A program made the translations under genes and the position numbers. Below are positions 1-6,996 of a DNA stretch of 32,477 bases, one piece after another. The stretch comes from Clostridia bacterium (lineage in GTDB: Bacteria; Bacillota; Clostridia; Christensenellales; Aristaeellaceae), in contig JAFQQT010000071.1 in assembly GCA_017410455.1 (NCBI GenBank), positions 1 through 32,477 of the forward strand, read 5' to 3'. The notes beneath the pieces were generated by a model. That model ran no database searches. It saw only the letters and a list, made by a program, of their open reading frames with translations, and was not told where the DNA came from. The stretch's first letter is position 1. Each line of letters begins with the position of its first letter.

Positions 1-2
1 TG

Positions 3-47
3 GATGTGGTGTGCAGCGGCATCCTTTGCAAGCTCTGCGACGACTGA
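3..47 (+). CDS. C-terminal end of a truncated upstream gene (possible)
   Basis: An open frame enters from the left edge and ends at TGA 45-47, encoding the tail DVVCSGILCKLCDD. The frame stops 18 bases before the next start, as expected for a gene immediately upstream in the same direction. Three closely spaced cysteines (CxxxxCxxC) are visible. Only 14 codons are in the window, so the call rests on position and frame alone and no family can be named. Confidence 0.35.
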   Translation, partial: DVVCSGILCKLCDD

Positions 48-65
48 GAAAGCAGGTATACACAC

Positions 66-479
66 ATGTCTTTCACCATCGACGAACTCTACGACGCCCT
101 CTGCTGGCACCCGACCGGGGACATCCCGCCGGAGGTCATCGAAGCCGCCATGGAGATCCGCAATCTGCACGTCTTCGTGCAGCCCATGCTGAACCCGCCG
201 GAAAGGAGCAAGGCCGTGTGGGACGGCTGCGCGATGATCCTCGCCCGCCACAGCGACGAGGAGCTGCGCCCCCACCTTTCCCGCCTGCTGGAGTGGCTGC
301 AGGATCCGAACTGGCCCGGAGCACGCATCATCGAAGCCCGCCTGCTGAACATGGATCGGAAATACCTGCAGTCCGCTCTGGAATCCAGCATCCGTCAGGC
401 CCGGAAGCTGGACGACACGGAGTGGCTGTACTGGCTCACAGAGTTCCGGCAGGAATACGACGCCCACCACGCCGAATAA
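66..479 (+). CDS. DUF5071-like hypothetical protein
   Basis: This is a 137-residue soluble protein with no signal peptide or membrane segment. The central segment LLEWLQDPNWPGA matches my memory of the DUF5071 family, whose members share a Leu-rich helix followed by an NWPGA-type motif. The rest is predicted helical, with many acidic residues and tryptophans. The start is the first ATG after a modest AGCAGGT ribosome site. A GC-rich hairpin begins directly after the stop codon, so the gene probably ends its transcript. Its biochemical role is unknown, although DUF5071 proteins often sit in small unlinked gene sets. The family assignment is from memory of the motif and is moderately sure. Confidence 0.7.
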   Translation: MSFTIDELYDALCWHPTGDIPPEVIEAAMEIRNLHVFVQPMLNPPERSKAVWDGCAMILARHSDEELRPHLSRLLEWLQDPNWPGARIIEARLLNMDRKYLQSALESSIRQARKLDDTEWLYWLTEFRQEYDAHHAE

Positions 480-481
480 CA

Positions 482-519
482 AAGGCGACCCACCCGATGC
501 TTACCGGATGGGTCGCCTT
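482..519. terminator. Bidirectional hairpin between convergent genes
   Basis: AAGGCGACCCA pairs with TGGGTCGCCTT around a short loop, with one internal mismatch. It has A residues on the left and T residues on the right of the stem, so it can end transcripts arriving from the DUF5071-like gene and from the small Cys protein gene. Confidence 0.75.
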
Positions 520-529
520 CATATTGCCG

Positions 530-769
530 TCAGAACAGCCCGCCGGAGCAGCTCATGCGCTTCTCCGGCCCCTGCTGCCCGGAGATATACCGGGCGCGGA
601 AGGCCGCGTTGCATTCGCGCAGCTCCATCTCGCCATCGATGTAAGCCTGATACATCTCCGCCAGACCGGGCATGCAGCCGTCGCAGCTGGCCTCGATGTT
701 GCCCAGCGCATCGGCGACGATCTGCTCCCGCTCCTCGCGGGTGGTGTCCTTGATCAAGTAGCTCTGCAT
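530..769 (-). CDS. Small cysteine-containing protein, function unknown
   Basis: This 79-residue protein begins MQSYLIKDTTREEREQIV and contains a CDGC pair near residue 30 and a C-terminal MSCSGG. I recall similar short Clostridial proteins with the same N-terminal segment and a central Cys cluster. Some are mislabelled as purine biosynthesis proteins in databases, but nothing here supports a PurH role. A clear AAAGGAG precedes the ATG. It lies 12 bases downstream of the GNAT gene on the same strand and is probably co-transcribed with it. The paired cysteines suggest metal binding or a disulfide, which is inference only. Confidence 0.7.
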   Translation of the reverse strand: MQSYLIKDTTREEREQIVADALGNIEASCDGCMPGLAEMYQAYIDGEMELRECNAAFRARYISGQQGPEKRMSCSGGLF

Positions 770-781
770 GGCGATTCTCCT

Positions 782-1336
782 TTATCTGTCCTGCCATTCC
801 CGCTTCAGGATGGCGTACTGAATGGTGTCTTCATATCTGGGCGTGCCGTCCTCGTTGCTGACGAAGGACACGAACTCCACGAACACGCCCTCGCGCCGCA
901 TGCCCAGGCGCTCGCACAGGCGCTGGCTGCGGTGGTTGTCCATCTCCGTGTAGGCGTAGATACGCCGCGCGCCCTTGACGCGGAACAGGTAATCAAAGAA
1001 GGCCCGCGCCGCCTCGAGGGCGTAGCCATGGCCCTGATAGGCCGCGTTCAGCATCCAGCAGGGGCTGAAGGTGTCCGCAGGCGCTTCGCCCGGCGCGGTG
1101 GATTCCGGGTGCGCCCCGATCTCCCCGATGACGCGCCCATCCGCTTTGCAGACGATGGCCAGGCAGTATTCGCCGTCGCGGGAAAGCGCCTCCGCCTCAT
1201 GCCGCGCCGCCTCCATGCCCTGCAGGCGCCTGCAGGCAAAGCAGGTCGGCAGCGGCCCGGAGCGGTAAGCCAGCAGGTCGGCGGCGTCGGTGGCCTCAAA
1301 GGGCCGCAGCAGCAGCCGCTGAGTATCGATCCGCAT
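782..1336 (-). CDS. GNAT N-acetyltransferase, RimJ/RimL-like
   Basis: The 184-residue product begins MRIDTQRLLLRPFEATD, the usual N terminus of RimJ/RimL-type acetyltransferases, which move an acetyl group from acetyl-CoA to an amine. The segment around YQGHGYALEAARAFFDY corresponds to the acetyl-CoA pyrophosphate-binding loop (Q/RxxGxG/A). It is followed by the NHRSQRLCERLGMRREG segment typical of the family. The start was placed at 1336 because GGAGGTGA lies just upstream; a longer frame begins at 1369 but lacks a ribosome site. The substrate cannot be deduced. Confidence 0.88.
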   Translation of the reverse strand: MRIDTQRLLLRPFEATDAADLLAYRSGPLPTCFACRRLQGMEAARHEAEALSRDGEYCLAIVCKADGRVIGEIGAHPESTAPGEAPADTFSPCWMLNAAYQGHGYALEAARAFFDYLFRVKGARRIYAYTEMDNHRSQRLCERLGMRREGVFVEFVSFVSNEDGTPRYEDTIQYAILKREWQDR

Positions 1337-1357
1337 CGCATTCACCTCCGATGTGCA

Positions 1358-1392
1358 CAAAACAGCCACGGCAGCGTGTCCACCGTGGCTGT
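1358..1392 (-). terminator. Intrinsic terminator after the lone ABC ATPase gene
   Basis: ACAGCCACGG (1362-1371) and CCGTGGCTGT (1383-1392) form a perfect 10-bp stem. On the minus strand the stem is followed by TTTTG. It lies between the ATPase stop codon and the start of the GNAT gene, separating the two. Confidence 0.75.
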
Positions 1393-1404
1393 GAAGATTG
1401 CGGG

Positions 1405-2487
<1,083 letters not shown>

Positions 2488-2566
2488 ACCATTGCCTCCT
2501 TGAGCATGCGCCGCCCGAGGGCGACTGCCTGACGGGAAACCCGCCTGTATTTTTCCGAAATTCACA

Positions 2567-2595
2567 TGGACAAACCGGAGTTCATTTGCTATAAT
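2567..2595 (+). promoter_or_regulatory. Sigma-A-type promoter of the AraC regulator gene
   Basis: TGGACA (2567-2572) and a perfect TATAAT (2590-2595) are separated by exactly 17 bases. The AraC start codon with its AAAGGAG site follows at 2625. Confidence 0.8.
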
Positions 2596-2624
2596 GGTCG
2601 TATCCCATCGAAAGGAGTCCGGCC

Positions 2625-3398
2625 ATGAACGATATCACCTTTGTCGGGCGGCACACCGCCGTGTTCAACGTGTCCCAGCACACCCACGACGCCTGGGAGT
2701 ATGTGTACTGCACCGCAGGGAGCGGCGTTTTCCATTTCCCGGACGGCAGTTTGCCTTACAGCCGGGGTGACGTTGTCATCATCCCCCCCGGCATCCCCCA
2801 CACGAACGAGAGCACCCAGGGGTTCAACAACATCCACATCAACATGGCTTCGCCCATCCTGACGTTGAAGGATCCGACCGTCATTGTGGATGACAGCAAC
2901 CAGTTCCTGCTGCAGGCCTTCCACGCCGCCTTCTACCACTACTATTCAGACCGGAAGGAGCGCACGGCTCTGCTGTCCGCCTACGGGAACCTCATCTGCT
3001 ACTATCTGATTGCCTATCAGACGGATTCGCGCCGTTCGGGCGTGGTGGATGAGATCGAGCATCACATCATCAACCACTACGCGGACTGCGATTTCAAACT
3101 GGACGTCTACCTGGAATCCCTGCCCGGCAGCATCGACTACCTCCGCAAGCTCTTCCAGAAGGAGTTCGGCGTCACGCCCCACCAGTACCTGAACAACAAG
3201 CGCCTGCAGATCGCCGCGGAAACGCTGCTGAACTGCTCGGACACCGTTGCGGACATCGCCGTGATGTGCGGCTTCCGTGATCCGCTGTACTTCTCGCGCA
3301 TGTTCAAGAAGAAATACGGCATGTCCCCCAGCCTGTACGCCCGGATGAAGGCTTCAGGCGAAGCCCCCGCACCGGCTGCCCCCGAAGGGGAGGCCTGA
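2625..3398 (+). CDS. AraC-family transcriptional regulator
   Basis: A 257-residue regulator. Residues 1-120 look like the cupin-type AraC ligand-binding domain, with the HTHDAWEYVYC and PPGIPH segments. Residues about 150-242 form the double helix-turn-helix DNA-binding domain, including the second-helix segment VADIAVMCGFRDPLYFSRMFKKKYGMSP. The last 15 residues are an Ala/Pro tail. AAAGGAG precedes the start. The gene is divergent from an MsmK-type ATPase gene and converges on the nine-gene transporter operon with only eight bases between stop codons. It is therefore the likely regulator of one or both, probably sensing a sugar. The ligand is unknown. Confidence 0.93.
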   Translation: MNDITFVGRHTAVFNVSQHTHDAWEYVYCTAGSGVFHFPDGSLPYSRGDVVIIPPGIPHTNESTQGFNNIHINMASPILTLKDPTVIVDDSNQFLLQAFHAAFYHYYSDRKERTALLSAYGNLICYYLIAYQTDSRRSGVVDEIEHHIINHYADCDFKLDVYLESLPGSIDYLRKLFQKEFGVTPHQYLNNKRLQIAAETLLNCSDTVADIAVMCGFRDPLYFSRMFKKKYGMSPSLYARMKASGEAPAPAAPEGEA

Positions 3399-3406
3399 GA
3401 GACGCT

Positions 3407-4045
3407 TCAGCGCCGCGCGGTCGCCTTTGCATCGGCCACGATCTGCTTCATCGTCCGCTTCATCAGCAGGAAGAGCATGTCCCACCCCATGGTGAACAGG
3501 CCGAAGAGGATCGGCTCCACCCCCAGGGGCACCGTGCCCTCCGGGAAGCTGAAGAGCAGTATCAGCAGGCCGTTGATGACCTCGTACGTCTGAACGACCA
3601 GGAACATCAGCACCAGCGCATAGAGGATGTTCAGCGGGAGGGAGAAGAAGCCCTTCACGCCCACGAAGATCCAGGGGCTGTTCTGCCCCGGGGACTCCTC
3701 CATGAAGCGCAGGAGGTTGTTGAGCAGGATATCGATCACAAAGCCCATGGCAACGCCCGTGATGACGATCTGATCGATGATGTTGGGCAGGATCACGCCC
3801 AGCCCCCAGATGAAGAAGAAGCTCGTGGCCGCCATGAACCAGGCCTTGATCAGCACGATTTTGAGCCACCGGGGCATCTTCTTCTTTCCGCCGGATCTGT
3901 AGCGGTACAGCTCCTCCTCGCTCACCGGGGGGGAGTTGCTTTCGTCCGCCGTCACCAGATCCTCCACAGCCTGCGTATTCAGCCTGTAGTAATCGGCAGC
4001 CGCCCGCTTTTCATCACGGGCAGGCGCCGTTTTCTTTTTACCCAT
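3407..4045 (-). CDS. Multi-pass membrane protein of the transporter operon, unknown function
   Basis: The 212-residue protein has a charged cytoplasmic N terminus of about 65 residues, rich in Lys and Glu, then four hydrophobic segments: WLKIVLIKAWFMAATSFFFI, IDQIVITGVAMGFVIDILL, ILYALVLMFLVVQTYEVI and PILFGLFTMGWDMLFLLM. A basic tail follows. I recognise no family. It is the last gene of the minus-strand operon and follows another unknown 4-TM protein after 48 bases. The ATG at 4045 is preferred, with GGGTGA nine bases upstream; a TTG start at 4054 would abut that site. Operon membership suggests a role tied to the importer, but this is inference. Confidence 0.78.
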   Translation of the reverse strand: MGKKKTAPARDEKRAAADYYRLNTQAVEDLVTADESNSPPVSEEELYRYRSGGKKKMPRWLKIVLIKAWFMAATSFFFIWGLGVILPNIIDQIVITGVAMGFVIDILLNNLLRFMEESPGQNSPWIFVGVKGFFSLPLNILYALVLMFLVVQTYEVINGLLILLFSFPEGTVPLGVEPILFGLFTMGWDMLFLLMKRTMKQIVADAKATARR

Positions 4046-4093
4046 GATTGACAATCACCCGATATCCGGCCGGGGCAGCACCCCCGCAGCCGG

Positions 4094-4630
4094 TTATTCC
4101 GCCTGATCCAGCTCCAGCTCGCCCATTTCCTCATTCTCTTCAACGTCGATGGAGGTGTTGATCTTTCGGATCAGCGGCGCATAGACCGGCAGCAGCACCG
4201 CCAGCGCTACGCCCACCGCCACCAGGACGATGTGCACCCGCAGCATCCCCTGCGCGGTGATGATGTAGGGGTTCCCCTCGGCGCTGATGGGGTTGTTGGC
4301 GCGGTTCATGGCCGTGGCAATGCAGTTGCCATAGTAGACGTCGCAGAAGATGACCACCGCGAGCATGGCCACCATCAGCACCAGCATGGGGATGTTGATG
4401 GGCTTGCGGCGCGGGTAGGCGTTGAGGCAGCACACCAGCGCCAGCAGGGAGAACAGCATCGTCACAAAGCCGCTCAGGCCCATGCCCGTGGTCTGGATCT
4501 TCGCCGTGGTGTCTGACACGCTCGTCAGGTTGAGCGAGTAATACAGGAACGCGATCAGCAGCGCCGCCAGGGGAATGATGTCCGGCTTGCGCTTCAGGCC
4601 GACGAGCAGCTTGCGGAAGAATTCCTTCAT
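4094..4630 (-). CDS. 4-TM membrane protein of the transporter operon, unknown function
   Basis: This 178-residue protein begins MKEFFRKLLVGLKRKPDIIP. It has four predicted helices: IIPLAALLIAFLYYSLNL, GFVTMLFSLLALVCCLNAY, INIPMLVLMVAMLAVVIFC and VHIVLVAVGVALAVLLPVY. The C-terminal tail is strongly acidic (VEENEEMGELELDQAE). A polar segment between helices 3 and 4 contains NPISAEGNPY. The start lies three bases after the stop codon of the ATPase gene, so translation is probably coupled. No recognised domain is visible. A polytopic accessory subunit of the sugar importer is a reasonable guess from position only. Confidence 0.78.
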   Translation of the reverse strand: MKEFFRKLLVGLKRKPDIIPLAALLIAFLYYSLNLTSVSDTTAKIQTTGMGLSGFVTMLFSLLALVCCLNAYPRRKPINIPMLVLMVAMLAVVIFCDVYYGNCIATAMNRANNPISAEGNPYIITAQGMLRVHIVLVAVGVALAVLLPVYAPLIRKINTSIDVEENEEMGELELDQAE

Positions 4631-4633
4631 GCC

Positions 4634-5704
4634 TTATGCCTCCCCTCTGATGGCGTTGGTGGTGGTCTTGTCGAAGAAATGCTTGCGGCCGAAATCCACC
4701 CGGAGCTCGTCGCCCGGACGGTACTGCGCCCAGCCGCGGAGCTTGGCGCACACGCGCAGGCCGTCGCCCATATGGCCGTACACCAGCGTGTTCATGCCCA
4801 GGTTCTCGTTGGAGAAGACCTTCACCGCAACGTCGCTGCCCTCGCAGATATCCTCCGGACGCACGCCCAGGGTGATGTCCTGACCGTTGTAGGCGCGCAG
4901 GGTATGGCGCTCCGCGTCCGTGAGCTGCACGGTGAAGCCCTTGCCCTTCAGCTGGCCCTCCTCGAAGCGGACGTCAAAGAAGTTCATCGGCGGCAGGCCG
5001 ATGAAGCCCGCCACGAACAGGTTCGCCGGCGTATCGTAGAGCTCCAGGGGCGTGCCGATCTGCTGCACATGGCCCATGGACATGCACACGATGCGGTCCG
5101 CCAGGGTCAGGGCCTCGGTCTGGTCGTGGGTCACATAGAGCATGGTGGCCTGCAGGCGCTTGTGCAGCAGCAGGATCTCGCGGCGGGTGGCGCCGCGGAG
5201 CTTGGCGTCCAGGTTGGACAGGGGCTCATCGAACAGGAAGACCTTGGGGTTGCGCACGATGGCGCGGCCCATGGCCACGCGCTGGCGCTGGCCGCCGGAA
5301 AGCTGGGAGGGCTTCTTGTTCAGCTGGTTGGTCAGATCCAGGATCTCCGCCGCCGCCAGCACCTTCCTGTGGATCACATTGGGGTTCTCCTTGCGCAGCG
5401 TCATGGAGAAGGCCATGTTCTCGTACACGGTCATGTGGCCATACAGCGCATAGTTCTGGAACACCATGGCCATGTCGCGGTCCTTGGCGGGCATGCTGGT
5501 GATGTCGCGGCCATCCAGCATCAGCTTACCGGCGGAGATGTCCTCCAGGCCGGCAACCATGCGCAGCGTGGTGGACTTGCCGCAGCCAGAGGGGCCAACC
5601 AGCACGATCAGCTCGCCATCCCTGACGTCCATGTTGAAGTCAAAGACCGCCTGCACGTTGTTGTCATAGATTTTGTCGATGTGCTGCAAACTCAGCTCAG
5701 CCAT
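4634..5704 (-). CDS. Sugar ABC transporter ATP-binding protein, MsmK/UgpC type (operon copy)
   Basis: A 356-residue ATPase that hydrolyses ATP on the cytoplasmic face of an oligosaccharide importer. Walker A is GPSGCGKST (37-45), the Q-loop Gln is 83, the signature LSGGQ is 135-139, Walker B ends at D159-E160, and VTHDQTEA holds the switch His. The C-terminal TOBE-like domain is of normal length. It resembles the lone ATPase at 1405-2487 over its whole length, but the TOBE region has diverged. Unusually, the gene is flanked on both sides by pairs of unknown 4-TM membrane proteins rather than by the permease genes, which lie further upstream in the same operon. Confidence 0.94.
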   Translation of the reverse strand: MAELSLQHIDKIYDNNVQAVFDFNMDVRDGELIVLVGPSGCGKSTTLRMVAGLEDISAGKLMLDGRDITSMPAKDRDMAMVFQNYALYGHMTVYENMAFSMTLRKENPNVIHRKVLAAAEILDLTNQLNKKPSQLSGGQRQRVAMGRAIVRNPKVFLFDEPLSNLDAKLRGATRREILLLHKRLQATMLYVTHDQTEALTLADRIVCMSMGHVQQIGTPLELYDTPANLFVAGFIGLPPMNFFDVRFEEGQLKGKGFTVQLTDAERHTLRAYNGQDITLGVRPEDICEGSDVAVKVFSNENLGMNTLVYGHMGDGLRVCAKLRGWAQYRPGDELRVDFGRKHFFDKTTTNAIRGEA

Positions 5705-5716
5705 TTGTACGCCTCC

Positions 5717-6196
5717 TTACGCCGCCTGCTTCTCAAGCGAAGCGACATGCGCCGCCAGCTGACGGCTCTTGATCAGGTTGATGACAGCGCTGGCAACGCA
5801 GCACACAGCCGAAAGGATCAGGCAGATGATCACCCACAGATACTGCCCGTCGTCCATGACGGGGACATTCTTGACCAGCGCAGCATGCGCCATGCGGGGC
5901 AGGATGAAGATGCGCACAATCTGGCCCGCTCCCAGGGCGATCAGCAGCCAGGAATAACCGGGCTTGTAGTTCTTCACGCCCTCGGAGGACAGGAACGCCA
6001 TGAGCATGAAGATCAGATTATACAGAACGGAAGCGCCCATGAGGATATTGTAGTAGTACGTACCCACATTGGACTGATAGATGCTGACGAAGTAGAGCAC
6101 GTCAAAGACGATGGCCAGCAGCGCCAGGGCGGAGGAGAGGCTGTTCTTGGTATAGCGCATGCGGTCGAGCTTCACAAGGCGATCATCGTTCGTCAT
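5717..6196 (-). CDS. 4-TM membrane protein of the transporter operon, unknown function
   Basis: A 159-residue protein with a short charged N terminus (MTNDDRLVKLDRMRYTKN), then helices SALALLAIVFDVLYFVSIYQ, ILMGASVLYNLIFMLMAFL, YSWLLIALGAGQIVRIFIL and LWVIICLILSAVCCVASAV. The tail is helical and basic (KSRQLAAHVASLEKQ). Its ATG overlaps the stop of the upstream membrane protein gene by four bases (ATGA), so the two are translationally coupled. It ends 12 bases before the ATPase start. The tight coupling suggests that the two membrane proteins form a complex; no known family is recognised. Confidence 0.8.
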   Translation of the reverse strand: MTNDDRLVKLDRMRYTKNSLSSALALLAIVFDVLYFVSIYQSNVGTYYYNILMGASVLYNLIFMLMAFLSSEGVKNYKPGYSWLLIALGAGQIVRIFILPRMAHAALVKNVPVMDDGQYLWVIICLILSAVCCVASAVINLIKSRQLAAHVASLEKQAA

Positions 6197-6849
6197 GCGG
6201 ACACCACCTTTCCAACTTCGGACTCCGGCTGCGGGCCCGTGCCCGACAGCAGCTGCCGTTCCTGCTTCATCAGACTGAACTTCCAGATCATATTCAAAAT
6301 CAGCAGCACCGCCACCAGGAGGGACAGTGCGAGGACGAAGTAGTGCGCGTCGAACCAGAAGGTGGACACAACGCAGGGCTTCTTGAGCTTGTCAAGCACC
6401 CATTTGAGCACTTCCACGTCGATTTTCACATACTGCGCTCTGAACGCCACGACCTGCGTGTGCGCCCAGAGAGCGACAGCCACATTGCCGGCCGCAGCCA
6501 GCGTGGAGCTGATGATGTTACCAATGTAATACTTCCTGCGCGTGGCTGTATTGGTGATATACAGCAGACCGGACAGGAGGATCAGGCCAATGCTGGCCAG
6601 CAGCAGCTGCGAGTTGAACGGCTGCATCTCCTTGTAGATACCAAAGCCCGTCTCCGGGTAGGGTTCGCCCTTGGGGAGGCTCTTGTAGACCTGCTTCTGC
6701 GCCATGGTCACATAGCGGTCCGTCACGGGATACAGACTGTCATACAGATCCGTCATCAGACCGAGCGCGTACACAAAGGTCACCACGCTCGCAATTATCG
6801 ACAAAAGACAGATGACCTTCTGTGCAGTCATTTGCTTCTTATACATCAT
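6193..6849 (-). CDS. Membrane protein with large outer loop, transporter operon, unknown function
   Basis: A 218-residue protein beginning MMYKKQMTAQKVICLLSIIAS. It has one helix, then an extracytoplasmic-looking loop of about 70 residues (from LYPVTDRYVTMAQ to GIYKEMQPFN). Helices LLASIGLILLSGLLYI and NIISSTLAAAGNVAVALWA follow, then a second polar loop with FRAQYVKIDVEVLKW, and a last helix YFVLALSLLVAVLLILNMI. GGGGGAAG precedes two adjacent ATGs, so the start is 6849 or 6846; the open frame continues upstream through the hairpin repeats but has no start support there. It is coupled to the next gene by an ATGA overlap. No family is recognised. Confidence 0.78.
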   Translation of the reverse strand: MMYKKQMTAQKVICLLSIIASVVTFVYALGLMTDLYDSLYPVTDRYVTMAQKQVYKSLPKGEPYPETGFGIYKEMQPFNSQLLLASIGLILLSGLLYITNTATRRKYYIGNIISSTLAAAGNVAVALWAHTQVVAFRAQYVKIDVEVLKWVLDKLKKPCVVSTFWFDAHYFVLALSLLVAVLLILNMIWKFSLMKQERQLLSGTGPQPESEVGKVVSA

Positions 6850-6867
6850 GACTTCCCCCGTTTCCGA

Positions 6868-6969
6868 CTCCCCCGCCCGCCCCCCGGAGGGGACGGGCAG
6901 GTTCGTGGTTACTGATTTGCGGCCATCTCCCCCGCCCATCCCCCGAAGAGGACAGGCGGGTTTGTGGCT
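6868..6969 (-). repeat. Tandem RNA stem-loops with UNCG tetraloops between operon genes
   Basis: Two imperfect direct copies (6868-6909 and 6927-6969) lie between the binding-protein stop codon and the next gene. Read on the minus strand each folds into a 13-bp GC-rich stem. The copy at 6871-6900 closes on C(UCCG)G and the copy at 6930-6960 on C(UUCG)G, the extra-stable UNCG tetraloop class. The copies differ at several stem positions, and every difference keeps pairing, through GU or AU/GC swaps. No U-run follows, so these are not classic terminators. They probably stabilise the 3' end of the binding-protein message or dampen expression of downstream genes. Confidence 0.75.
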
Positions 6970-6996
6970 GCAGCATGTTTCCTTTGGTGATACCGA

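Noticed and set aside
519-797. 92-codon alternative frame over the small Cys protein
   Set aside because: The overlapping 79-codon frame has the proper ribosome site and a recognisable N-terminal segment.
4679-6343. 554-codon plus-strand frame over the ATPase and membrane protein genes
   Set aside because: Antisense to an ABC ATPase with all motifs intact; no ribosome site.
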